A DNA stretch of 10,200 nt from Pseudomonadota bacterium (GTDB lineage Bacteria > Pseudomonadota > Gammaproteobacteria > Steroidobacterales > Steroidobacteraceae): positions 1 through 10,200 of the forward strand of contig JAPTUI010000488.1 of the NCBI GenBank assembly GCA_028067895.1, written 5' to 3'. The position numbers and the translations under genes are program-made. This document shows positions 1-8,300 of this stretch, in pieces. Positions within the stretch are counted from its first letter, which is position 1. The number at the start of each line of letters is the position of its first letter. A model generated the notes under the pieces. It was not told the DNA's origin, made no database searches, and was given only the letters and a program-made list of their open reading frames with translations.

Positions 1-152
1 AGCGCGCCCGCGTCCGAACGTGCATCGACGACAACCTTCGATATAGCGCTCGGCTGCGATCCGGCCAGCACCGCACCGCTCACCACGGGCAGCGTGAGCG
101 CTACGGCCGCCATCTGTGCCCATCGGCACCGCGGTCGTCTCTCGCTACGCAT
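1..152 (-). CDS. N-terminus of an exported protein, cut by the window edge
   Basis: Fifty codons are visible, reading leftwards off the window. The product begins with an arginine-rich stretch (MRSERRPRCRWAQ), followed by a hydrophobic run, MAAVALTLPVVSGAVLAG, then SQPSAISKVVVDARSDAGA. This is the charged-then-hydrophobic layout of a Sec signal peptide, with cleavage probably near residues 30-36. I chose the ATG at 152 because it supplies the positive n-region; the internal ATG at 113 would start directly in the hydrophobic core. A GGTGGA stretch about 6-11 bases upstream may serve as a weak ribosome binding site. Codon third positions are mostly G or C, as in the neighbouring genes. The gene starts 213 bases after the TonB receptor stop on the same strand. 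The mature start (KVVVDARSDAGA) is loosely like the beginning of some secreted glycosidases, but this is too short to assign a function. Confidence 0.6.
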   Translation of the reverse strand, partial: MRSERRPRCRWAQMAAVALTLPVVSGAVLAGSQPSAISKVVVDARSDAGA

Positions 153-162
153 TCCCGTCCAC

Positions 163-179
163 CGCAGTCCCCGACTGCG
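163..179 (-). other. Perfect 7-bp hairpin just upstream of the exported-protein start
   Basis: CGCAGTC (163-169) and GACTGCG (173-179) pair perfectly around a CCC loop. On the minus strand the hairpin ends 10 bases before the ATG at 152, touching the weak ribosome binding site. It could influence translation of the left-edge gene, or contribute to ending the receptor transcript. There is no T-run, so it is not a classic intrinsic terminator. The pairing is seen directly; the role is inference. Confidence 0.35.
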
Positions 180-365
180 CAATCCCTCCCGTCCGCAGGT
201 CGGCGGCCGCGCTGATCTGTATGTGTTCTGCCGCGACATCGTGTACCTCCAGGGCGCGAGCGCCCATCAGGCACGATGAACGGCACAAGCGGGAGGCACA
301 CGACGCCTCTCACTCGCTGCTCGTGCGCCCCCGTGCCCAATCGCCACACCTAGTCAGTCAGGGAC

Positions 366-2687
366 TCAGTACCGCAGGCTCATGGAAATGCCCACCTCCC
401 GCAGCGAGGTGCTGGCGATCCAGCCCGACACTCCGCTGACCGCCCCGTTGGGAAACGCCGGATCCACCCCGGCCGGTACGAACGCCGGGCCCCCGAACAG
501 CGTCACCGGCTGATGCGCATTGTTGAGGTCACGTCCGTACAGGTCAACCGACCAGCGATCATTCATGCTGCGCACGCCGATGCGCGCCCCGACCATCCAG
601 TGTGCCGGATACACAAACCTCGGATCGGGACTCGGACCCAGGCGTAGCTTGGACTTGTAATCCGCAGTCGTTCCGACGAAGGCCATCAGCCTGCCGAGCG
701 GAATCGTGTATTCCGTGGCCAGCGTAAACTTGTCCCGCGGCACGTTGACCAGCTGCATGCCGCCCATCGGTAGCGTTGTATTCGCGCCCACCAGAGAATT
801 GGGATTTTCGCCCTGGTAGCCCGGCGGATAGACCGCCTTGTCGTAGATATAGCCGGCCGTCACCTGCCAGTGCGGCAGCGGCCGCGCATCCGCGTTCAGC
901 TCGACACCCTTGGTCGTGACGTTCACCGAGCTCGGCACGCACTGGAGCGAGCCGAACGGAGTCAGATAACAGGTCTGCCCCTGGTAGTTGCGCACCTTCT
1001 CGTAGAACAGATCCCCCGCCACCGACAACCTATTCTCCCAGGTCATCCCCTTGGCCCCGATCTCATACGACGTGGGCACCTCCGCCGGGATGAGGGCGCC
1101 GGGTGTGGCTGCCGTGGCCGCCTGGGCTTGAGGTCCCACATAACCCCGGGTTGCCGTCGCATACGTCGTCCAGTTTCGGTTGATCTCGTACCGCACGCCT
1201 ACAGTCCCCGAAACATTGTGCGCCACCAGGGCCAATGACGCGGCCCCTACGTTATTAGGCGCGAACGGCTGCAGCCCCAGGGGCGAATCGAAATCCGTGA
1301 CTGTCTCGTAGGTGTAGCGCAGACCGCCGATGACGGAGAACTTGTGGGTCAGGTGATACGTCAGCTGTCCATACGCCGCCGTCTGCTTCATGCTGGTTTC
1401 CGTGTACGGATCCGGCGATCCGACCTCTCCAGGCGGGTTGAAGGGAAACGTGACGTAGGAAAACTCCCCGGGGGAATTGTACCCGAGAATGGTGTAACTG
1501 TTGTAAAACAGCCCGGCGGTATACCCGAGCTTCTCGCCGGGATTCGACACCACGGTAAACTCCTGCGAGAACTGGTCTTGCGCTCCTCGCCGACCGATGG
1601 TGTAGATCTGCGGGATCTCCTGCGGCTCGGCCTGGATATCGTTGGACCACGGACCGCTTTCATCGCGACGATACGCGGTAATCGAGGTGAGTATGCCGCC
1701 GCGGAAATCATAGCCCAGTTTGACGGCTAGACCATAATTGGTATCGCTATACACCTGGGGATGATTTTCGCACCGCGCCTGATTCGCAAATCCCGGCGTG
1801 ATACCGCATTGGGCAAGCTCCGCGGTCAGCGTCGGATCCGCATAGACGTAATTGAACGACGCCAACTGCGAGTCACCCGTCGGGCCGTGCTGCACTTCCC
1901 TCTGCAGATCGGCTATGACATTCAACTTCAAATTCCTGGAGATTTTCCACAGGTAGCGTACCCGTCCGGCATAGTTTTCCGCCAGACCTTGCCTGTGGGT
2001 GAAGGCGTTGTACTGAACGCCTCGGTAGTTGTCCATCATCATGGCTACGCGCAGGGCAGAATCCGCAGTCAGCGGCAGATTGACCATGCCCTCAATCGTG
2101 CGCTGTCCGAACTCCGAGCCTGCCGTGCCCTTGTGCGCATAAGACAGATGCCAGTCGGTCGCGAACCGTTTCGGATCCGGCGCATTGGTGGTGATGACGA
2201 TCACGCCGGCGGAAGAGCCAAGGCCATAGAGGGTCACCTGCGGGCCCTCGAGCACCTGGATACTCTTCACGTCGAACAGGTCACTGATGTTCACGTTGCC
2301 CTGCTCGACTCCGTCGACGACAATGCCGACCGCGCCCTGCGCGGAATTGGTAAATGACTGCGTACCGATACCCCTGATCATCGCGCCGCCACCGGGGCTG
2401 CCAAATGCCTGCGCGATATCGAGTGCGGGAGTCGTCTCGCTCAACGTCGTGATGCTGGTGATGTGCTGCTGGCGCAACTGCGCGCTTGACAGGACCTCTA
2501 CCGCTTCCGGCACGTCGAGCAGAGACTCGACCCGCTTCTGAGCGGTGACCACGATCTCCTGCAGCTCGGTCGAAGGGATGGTCTGACGCGGACTCGGGGG
2601 CGCAGTACGGGCCTGGGCGACGGCATCTCCCATGATGGCCAGGCAGGCGATTCCTCCGGTGAGCAGCGTGAAGCAGGTCTCTTTCAT
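366..2687 (-). CDS. TonB-dependent outer-membrane receptor, probably iron-regulated
   Basis: The 773-residue product is a TonB-dependent receptor: a 22-strand beta-barrel in the outer membrane that takes up large or scarce ligands using energy passed from TonB-ExbB-ExbD. It shows a Sec signal peptide (about residues 1-25, ending AVAQA), a TonB box EIVVTAQK (44-51), a plug domain (about 55-170) with MIRGIGTQSF (103-112) and LEGPQVTLYG (146-155), and a barrel to a terminal aromatic residue (SMSLRY). Cys294/Cys306 and Cys573/Cys583 are spaced like disulfides in extracellular loops. The plug motif is usually LRGPQGTLYG; here Glu147 and Val151 replace Arg and Gly. The length is normal for the family. 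The ATG at 2687 is preceded by GAGGGGG, and a Fur-box-like site lies 20 bases further upstream, which suggests a siderophore receptor repressed by iron. Carbohydrate import is the alternative, given the hydrolases upstream. Family is certain; ligand is unknown. Confidence 0.96.
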   Translation of the reverse strand: MKETCFTLLTGGIACLAIMGDAVAQARTAPPSPRQTIPSTELQEIVVTAQKRVESLLDVPEAVEVLSSAQLRQQHITSITTLSETTPALDIAQAFGSPGGGAMIRGIGTQSFTNSAQGAVGIVVDGVEQGNVNISDLFDVKSIQVLEGPQVTLYGLGSSAGVIVITTNAPDPKRFATDWHLSYAHKGTAGSEFGQRTIEGMVNLPLTADSALRVAMMMDNYRGVQYNAFTHRQGLAENYAGRVRYLWKISRNLKLNVIADLQREVQHGPTGDSQLASFNYVYADPTLTAELAQCGITPGFANQARCENHPQVYSDTNYGLAVKLGYDFRGGILTSITAYRRDESGPWSNDIQAEPQEIPQIYTIGRRGAQDQFSQEFTVVSNPGEKLGYTAGLFYNSYTILGYNSPGEFSYVTFPFNPPGEVGSPDPYTETSMKQTAAYGQLTYHLTHKFSVIGGLRYTYETVTDFDSPLGLQPFAPNNVGAASLALVAHNVSGTVGVRYEINRNWTTYATATRGYVGPQAQAATAATPGALIPAEVPTSYEIGAKGMTWENRLSVAGDLFYEKVRNYQGQTCYLTPFGSLQCVPSSVNVTTKGVELNADARPLPHWQVTAGYIYDKAVYPPGYQGENPNSLVGANTTLPMGGMQLVNVPRDKFTLATEYTIPLGRLMAFVGTTADYKSKLRLGPSPDPRFVYPAHWMVGARIGVRSMNDRWSVDLYGRDLNNAHQPVTLFGGPAFVPAGVDPAFPNGAVSGVSGWIASTSLREVGISMSLRY

Positions 2688-2707
2688 CGATCCCCCTCGT
2701 CAAAGTA

Positions 2708-2726
2708 GATAATGATAATTGTTGAA
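2708..2726 (-). promoter_or_regulatory. Fur-box-like operator of the TonB receptor
   Basis: The plus strand reads GATAATGATAATTGTTGAA. It matches the classical Fur consensus GATAATGATAATCATTATC at 14 of 19 positions, including the first 12 without a break (two tandem GATAAT hexamers). It sits 20 bases upstream of the receptor ATG, where bound Fe-Fur would block transcription. It lies in a small AT-rich patch in otherwise GC-rich DNA. I could not assign convincing -10 and -35 boxes around it. Confidence 0.75.
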
Positions 2727-3065
2727 GCCGATCGATCCCCGGGGCATCATGTGCCGGCCGAAGCGCAACACGGGACAATCCCGCACCGACATGGACGACT
2801 GCCACGGAGCAGCGCTCAACCGACAGTTAGCGCCCGCCCCTCCTGCATCGAGCAGCTCTTCAGCACGTACCGCCGATCGTCCCGTGGTCCGAAGAGCGGT
2901 GTCCGCGCGCTAAGCCGCAAGGCGCACGGACCGGCCGCGCAATGCTCTGAAGAGTGTGCGCAGCCGCATCGCTGAAGTGTGATCTACTGTGATGCCCGGC
3001 GGCCCGCCCATCTCTCGATATGTCTGCAGCTCTGCCGGGGAATCTAAAGCACATCGCGTTTTCTC

Positions 3066-3096
3066 GGAAATAATAAATATTCGGGATGTTTATAAA
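3066..3096 (+). repeat. Bipartite AT-rich motif, copy 1
   Basis: The motif is GGAAATAAT, 14 unconserved bases, then TTTATAAA. The same two blocks at the same spacing occur on the opposite strand at 10045-10075, upstream of the HSL-type hydrolase. Both copies sit in AT-rich islands of non-coding DNA. It may be a shared regulator site or promoter element; AT bias could also produce it by chance. Confidence 0.35.
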
Positions 3097-3284
3097 GTTA
3101 ATTTATTATGGAATCGGAGCGCTCTGATTGTCATGGGAACGAGCCACCGGCAGCCCTGCGGGCGCACATGGCTCACTAACATCTTTACCGATCGTCATCT
3201 GTGGCGCTCAGCACGCTACGCAACGCCGAAGGCATGGGCCGCTCACCTGATCCCGGCTCGCGCCTCCCTCACGGGCACGCCGGA

Positions 3285-3306
3285 AGGCCGCGCGAGGCGG
3301 CGGCCT
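3285..3306 (-). terminator. GC-rich hairpin after the esterase and b561 remnant
   Basis: AGGCCGC (3285-3291) and GCGGCCT (3300-3306) pair perfectly around an 8-base loop. In the direction of transcription the hairpin begins 7 bases after the stop codon of the b561 remnant. No T-run follows, so it may only pause transcription or protect the 3' end. Placement is the main argument for a terminator role. Confidence 0.35.
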
Positions 3307-3313
3307 GGGTCAC

Positions 3314-3555
3314 TTACGGTCCCGGCAAAATGTGACCGAGATTCAAGGAGTCCCTTTTGATGATCCGATGGTACAGATCGGCCACCACGTGCAGGACAGT
3401 CAGAATGAACAATAACCACCACGCCAGGAACATGTGTACGCCCCAGAACCAGAGCGCCATCTGGGGCGGAGCGCAAGCCGCACGGGCAGCGGAATGACCC
3501 CGAACGTCCGCACCGGCCCGCCGTGCGTCGGCGCGGCACATACCGCGCCTGAGTC
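3314..3555 (-). pseudogene. Cytochrome b561 C-terminal remnant with a frameshift
   Basis: Two adjacent frames together give the last 80 or so residues of a cytochrome b561, an inner-membrane di-heme electron carrier normally about 180 residues long. The upstream frame reads THGGPVRTFGVIPLPV, matching the family's segment before the last helix (FFGL-P-LP type). After a shift at about 3460-3475 the next frame reads ALWFWGVHMFLAWWLLFIL, TVLHVVADLYHRIIKRD and SLNLGHILPGP, then TAA. This is the final transmembrane helix with its spaced heme-ligand histidines and the usual short basic tail. The N-terminal helices are absent: recognisable homology starts about 5 bases after the esterase stop, so the esterase end and the break in b561 coincide. 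No start or ribosome binding site fits a functional product. I infer a rearrangement that brought the esterase in and left this tail behind. Confidence 0.7.
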
Positions 3556-3559
3556 CCCC

Positions 3560-5218
3560 TCAGCGCGCGCTGCGCGCGTGACGCCTCTCCCGCTGCTCGG
3601 AGTACCATTCGGCGAGATCGAGGCGCGTCCTCCAGGGGTCGGCCTCCGGAACCGGTCCGCGGCCCGTGAAGTTCATCAGCCGGTCGGTGCGCGCGGTATA
3701 GCGCGGCCAGGGCGGAAGGCCCTTCGGGTCCGGTTTGCCCGTCTTGGCAAACGCCACCCAGTAGGCGTGCATCTGCCGCGCCACACGCTCGTCCTGCGCA
3801 CTGGTTCGCTCGCCGGAGTACGCCCGCACAGTATCGAATACATACGGGATCTCCGAGGCATGCATTGCGCCGAGCTTGCCGAGCGGCGTGTGACGGATAG
3901 AGGTCGCGACGTAGGAAAACCGATATTCGTACACCGGCTGACCGCGGGATGACAGGTCATGCGCGATGGCACGCGCCGGTTCGATCATCGTCAGTGCGCC
4001 GCCGACCCGCCAGGCAGCCTGCTGCAGCGTCAGCCGCCCGCTCGGATCGAATGCGGCACGTGCCTGCGCGGCCCTCGGGCCAAACATCGCAAACAGAGCG
4101 TGGATGGATTTCGCCTGCAGAAAGCCGAGGTCGCCGCTGTTCGCCCCGAGCATCACCGGCACGTGATTGCCGAAATCCGGGTGCTCGGCGTACACATGGG
4201 TCGGTTCTCCCTCGTACAGCCCATCGAACCGAATTGGCCCCCCGACGTAACCGTTCTGTTCCGCTGCCGTCATCGTCGCCATGTTCAACCCGTCGACCAG
4301 CCGGGAGGCCGGCAGCTCCCGGAGGCGCGCGAGGGCGAGCACGCCCTGTCCCAGTATGCCGAAGCGACGGGCGAGCCTCACGCCCATCGCCTCGGCGCTC
4401 GACGGCGATCCGGTGAGCGCGCGTGCCGGAAAGAGCGGCCGTCCGCCGCCGGACTCGATGATGGCCCGCTGGAACAATCCGACCGCGAGCGGACTGATCA
4501 GCAGATTGTTCACCGACATTCCACCGGCCGACTCGCCGAAGACGGTGACGTTGTGCGGATTGCCGCCGAAGGCCCGTATGTTGTGCTGTACCCACCTCAG
4601 AGCCGCCAACTGGTCCATGAAGGCATAGTCGCCGAGCATCTGGCCGCGATCCTGGCGGGTGAGTTCCGGAAACGCGAAGAACCCGAAGTTGCCCAACCGG
4701 TAGTTGAAGCTGACCAGCACGACCCCATCGCGGGCGAACCGCGTCCCATTGTATACCGCCGGGGAAGTTCCGCCGTTGACGAAGCCACCGCCGTAGATCC
4801 ACACCATCACCGGCAAGCGGTACAACGAGGCGCCGCGGGGTCGCCAGACGTTCAGGTACAGGCAGTTCTCCTGCGGCACCGTCCGCTCCGGTGCCGCATC
4901 GCCCGGGAAAAGCACCTGCATGCAGTCCGGACCGTAGGCGAGCGCCGGACGGACCCCGTTCCACGGCCTCACCGGCTGCGGCGGCGCCCACCTCAATGCG
5001 CCCACCGGCGGTGCCGCATACGGCATGCCCTTGAATGCGATCACGCCGCGCTCGATCTGCCCGCGAACGAGTCCCCCCTCGATCCGCGCCACCAAGGGAT
5101 AGCCCACGGTCCGGGCGTGAACCGGTCCCAGCGCCACAGCCGCCGTGAGCGCCACCAGGATCGTGCCGCAGGTTCTCAAGCTTCGCAGCCGCCCGAGCAG
5201 CCGGTCTTTCGCGCTCAT
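3560..5218 (-). CDS. Exported type-B carboxylesterase
   Basis: The 552-residue product belongs to the carboxylesterase type B (COesterase, alpha/beta hydrolase) family, which hydrolyses carboxylic esters. A Sec signal peptide has a basic start (MSAKDRLLGRLRSLR), a hydrophobic core and a likely cut after GPVHA (residue 35). The family start GLVRG and GMPYAAPPVGALRW (64-77) follow. The oxyanion-hole GGG is at 143-145, the nucleophile Ser230 in VFGESAGG, the acid probably Asp363 in LGANSGDLGF, and His453 in AMHASEIPYVF. The acid is normally Glu in this family; Asp also occurs. Length is normal. I chose the ATG at 5218 for its GAGGA site and intact signal peptide. A GTG at 5335 overlapping the GH9 stop (TAGTG) is in frame, but would add 39 non-signal residues. 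The gene follows the GH9 gene by 116 bases and is likely co-transcribed. The substrate is unknown; acyl groups on a polysaccharide are a reasonable guess. Confidence 0.94.
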   Translation of the reverse strand: MSAKDRLLGRLRSLRTCGTILVALTAAVALGPVHARTVGYPLVARIEGGLVRGQIERGVIAFKGMPYAAPPVGALRWAPPQPVRPWNGVRPALAYGPDCMQVLFPGDAAPERTVPQENCLYLNVWRPRGASLYRLPVMVWIYGGGFVNGGTSPAVYNGTRFARDGVVLVSFNYRLGNFGFFAFPELTRQDRGQMLGDYAFMDQLAALRWVQHNIRAFGGNPHNVTVFGESAGGMSVNNLLISPLAVGLFQRAIIESGGGRPLFPARALTGSPSSAEAMGVRLARRFGILGQGVLALARLRELPASRLVDGLNMATMTAAEQNGYVGGPIRFDGLYEGEPTHVYAEHPDFGNHVPVMLGANSGDLGFLQAKSIHALFAMFGPRAAQARAAFDPSGRLTLQQAAWRVGGALTMIEPARAIAHDLSSRGQPVYEYRFSYVATSIRHTPLGKLGAMHASEIPYVFDTVRAYSGERTSAQDERVARQMHAYWVAFAKTGKPDPKGLPPWPRYTARTDRLMNFTGRGPVPEADPWRTRLDLAEWYSEQRERRHARSAR

Positions 5219-5224
5219 CGCGAG

Positions 5225-5229
5225 TCCTC
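5225..5229 (-). promoter_or_regulatory. Ribosome binding site fixing the esterase start
   Basis: GAGGA lies 6 bases before the ATG at 5218. The in-frame GTG at 5335 has no comparable site, so this supports the shorter protein with a normal signal peptide. Confidence 0.65.
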
Positions 5230-5334
5230 GCAGGTCAGGAGTCAACGGGGGAACGCCCCACGCCATCGCATCGTCCTGTGCAACTGGGCAACGGTTCATC
5301 TTATCAGCACGTGCCGCCGTAAGCACACGCGACA

Positions 5335-8300
5335 CTATGCCGCGGCGTCGGAACGACCCATCTCGCGCAGCGTCGCGATTGTGCCAAAGGCCTCAACGCC
5401 TTCGCCGACACGACCGTCCGGTATGGCAACCACGACCCACGGCCGCTGCGGGTCCGCCACGGTGAGCGGACAGTCAAGTTCATGCGTGCTTCCCGAGCCC
5501 AGGCGCACTGTCAACTGAGTGTCTGGAACCCGGCCGTTGCTCACGCGCAACACGATCTGCCGGGTGCCGACCCCACGCACCCGAATTCGTAGCTGTACCA
5601 CCTCCGCCGCGACCCGGCCTCCGGAAATCTCCAGATCGATCGCTCGTGAGGGATCGAGGTTCATTCGATATCGTGCACCGTCGAGCAGCGACAGCTCTCG
5701 CTCGAAATTGCCGTAGCGAAACTCATAACGATCCGCGGGCAATTTCAGCTCGAAGTCGCCTTTATGCACCACGGTGATCTCGCCCGTCGAGATCCGCCGC
5801 AACCGTGCGCCCTGTGGCGCGACTCCCGCGACGCTCACACAACCCGGCACCCGGGCAAGGTTGGCCGCCCATCGGGCGCTCGAGAGCACCCAGATTTCCT
5901 TGTAGGGAAACACCGCGTTGTTTCCCCAGGCCGGTGCGTCGTTGCGGTAGCAGTTCATGCCCACTGCGGCACCGCCGACCAGATTTGGCAGTGAGACCGT
6001 GAAATTCTGCCACCAGTGGTAGCCCACTCCGTAAACCAGCGAGCGGGAAAAGGGATTACCGCCGATTTCCCACTGCAGCTGGCGCGAGATGAGATCCGAA
6101 AGATCCGCTCGCCTGCGTCCCTGCGCTGCCGCGGCGAGCCCCAGTGTCTTGGTGAGGTGCACGCAACTGGCGCCGTGCCTAACATGATCGGTCCACAGCG
6201 GGAAAACACGCAGACGCTGTCCCGGAGACAGGTAGGTTGCCGCCTCATACTGCTCACGCATCTGCTGCCGGATCAGGCTCTGCGTCACGGGACTCGGGTA
6301 AACCGCATCCGGCCCCGTCCACGGCTTTTCCGCCAGGAGATCCGCCGGAATGGGCGCCTCGAGATCGCTCTGTCGCCAAACCGCCGCCGGCACCAGATCA
6401 AACGGCGCCGACACCCGCGAGCCCGTGCGACAGAAGTACTCCGAATAGGCGAGCAGGCCCGAATACCAGTGGATCCATTCCGGATGGTCCGGCAGCTCCT
6501 CGCACAGCGCCTGGTAGGCGAGCAGCGCTCCCTCCTCGAAGCTGTTCGGAGCCCCGCTCGTGCGCTGCAATTCATGAAGGATTCGGGTGCGGGTCGCGTC
6601 AGAATAGAAATAGCCCGTGACCGCCGCATTGTCGACGAAGCGAAACTCCTGCAGATCGAGCACCCAGCGTGCGAATCGCACCGCTTCCTCGGCGTAGCGC
6701 GGCTCATGGGCGCTCCGATAGAGTTCCATGGCGGTCAACGCGATATATCCCGCTTCATTCTGCCACGGCACGTGCTGCCAGTTCGGCACCGCCGGGCTGT
6801 CCACCGGTGGCCCCGGCCTGTCACGCAGCACCGAGGCGAAATCCTCCTCGGCCGCACGAAGCAGCGTTGCAGCAAGGTCCGGATCGTCTTTCAACACCGC
6901 GCGCGCCCCCCGTGCTTCCGCCAGTGCCGCGGTCAGATTCTTGAACGTATTCGAGCCGACGTTCTGCTGCACCACATCCCCCAAGGTACCCGGAACCGTA
7001 TCGGTAAAATAGCTGTATTCGCCCACCAGACAGCGCAGCCCTGGACCGAACCTCATCCGAAGGATCCACTCAAGGCCCCAGCGCGCCTCTTCCAGGGCGC
7101 GCGCCGAGAGTTCCGGGTCGCAGACGCTAAGCGCCTCCGACAGATCGAGCAGGGCGCACACCGACAGCGCCGTGTTCTCCGGATGTTGCGTCAGATTGGC
7201 GGCATCGTGCCATCCGCCACCCACGACACGCCTGTCTCCCTTGTATTCCACGAACACATTGCAATGACACGCATCATGAGCGCCCGGAACCGCAAAACCG
7301 CAGCGCAGCCCGTAGTACGCGTTGAGAGTTGCCTCCACGAGCGGGCGCCACGGCCGCTCATTGATCACAAAGGACTCGCTGTGCGCCTGATCGGACCGAA
7401 GCCGATAGCGGCCGGTCCGCGTAACGTCGCTAAAGTCGAAAACCGCATACCGGCCCAGAGCGGTCTGCCTGTCTGCCGCATGCAGCTCTTTGACAACCTG
7501 ACCGGTCTCCGCATCCAAAAGCGTGACGCTGCGCGGACCGTCGCTGCCCACGAAAGCGAGCTTACGCGCTCCCACAGAATAACCCAGATGACTGAACGAG
7601 AAGGACTGCGGCGCGATCTGCCAGCCCTGGACCTGCTCTGCGTCGACCTTCTCGAGGCGAAGCTGGTCAAGATCATAGGTCAATCGGCTTTGCGCCTTGC
7701 GGAACGGCAAGCCTGCGATCGGCTGGAACAGTTCGAGTGCAATGACTCGGTCGCGCCGCATCTCCGGGAATTCCCAGACGAGCAGATTCCACTCTCCCTG
7801 CTTCATCCCGCTCAGATAATGCACCGCTATCGGATCGCAGGGACCCGCCGGCGCGCCCTCGCAGATGAGCTGCAGGGAAAGACACGTGACCGGATCGCCC
7901 ATCGGATGCACATAGCACCACAGCGACAGCCGGTTGAACTCGCTCCAATCCTGCGGCTCACTGAAGGGCAGGCGCGCCCAGGCCGCGTACGGCAAGAAAT
8001 CGAACAAAGGTGCACTACCGCTGAAGGACCCGTTCGGTCGCCTTGAGCTCCGTACGTACCGCAGGTTAAGCTGCTCCGTCGAGAACCGCAACGATCGGCA
8101 TCCCTGCCTGGCTCGGTCCCCGGTGTAGCTTAGCTGCACCACATCCGATGCCACCCACCCTTTGTCGTGTTCCATGTCATCGATGACGAGCGAGCCCAGC
8201 ACTCGCTTAGTCAGGTCGAACGCATCAAGGGAATAGCGTAGATCCGGCTGCAGCAGCGCCCGAACCGGCCAGGAATAGCTGGAGGCCGGCGCCACCGCCG

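Larger units (their letters stand above)
2727..3313. other. Gene-free interval with an AT-rich island
   Basis: No open frame here on either strand shows protein-like sequence, a signal peptide or a good ribosome binding site. The notable content is an AT-rich island at about 3055-3112, a bipartite motif inside it at 3066-3096 and a GC-rich hairpin at 3285-3306. It separates the hydrolase cluster from the receptor, so it probably holds the end of the hydrolase transcript and perhaps distal control sequences for the receptor. Confidence 0.5.

Noticed and set aside
346..378. AGTC/GACT repeats around the receptor stop as a terminator
   Set aside because: The stems are only 4-5 bp and no T-run follows on the transcribed strand.
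3108..3179. A 23-codon plus-strand ORF directly after the AT-rich island
   Set aside because: There is no Shine-Dalgarno sequence and the peptide has no recognisable character; it fits chance.
2989..3360. A 123-codon plus-strand open frame across the gene-free interval
   Set aside because: It spans the AT-rich island and overlaps the end of the b561 remnant. The translation shows no domain, signal peptide or consistent codon bias.
5306..5316. GCACGTGC palindrome between the GH9 and carboxylesterase genes
   Set aside because: An 8-base palindrome in GC-rich DNA is common by chance and there is no promoter-like sequence around it.
5219..5335. GTG start of the carboxylesterase overlapping the GH9 stop (TAGTG)
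   Set aside because: The overlap is tempting for translational coupling, but it adds 39 residues before a good signal peptide and lacks a ribosome binding site.
3959..5518. A 519-codon open frame on the plus strand across the carboxylesterase
   Set aside because: It is antisense to an esterase with a full set of motifs and runs into the GH9 3' end. The product is low-complexity, rich in Arg, His and Pro.
6016..8046. A 676-codon open frame on the plus strand inside the GH9 gene
   Set aside because: It is antisense to a clearly recognisable GH9 protein. Its translation is arginine-rich with no domain motif or good ribosome binding site, as expected from the complement of GC-rich coding DNA.
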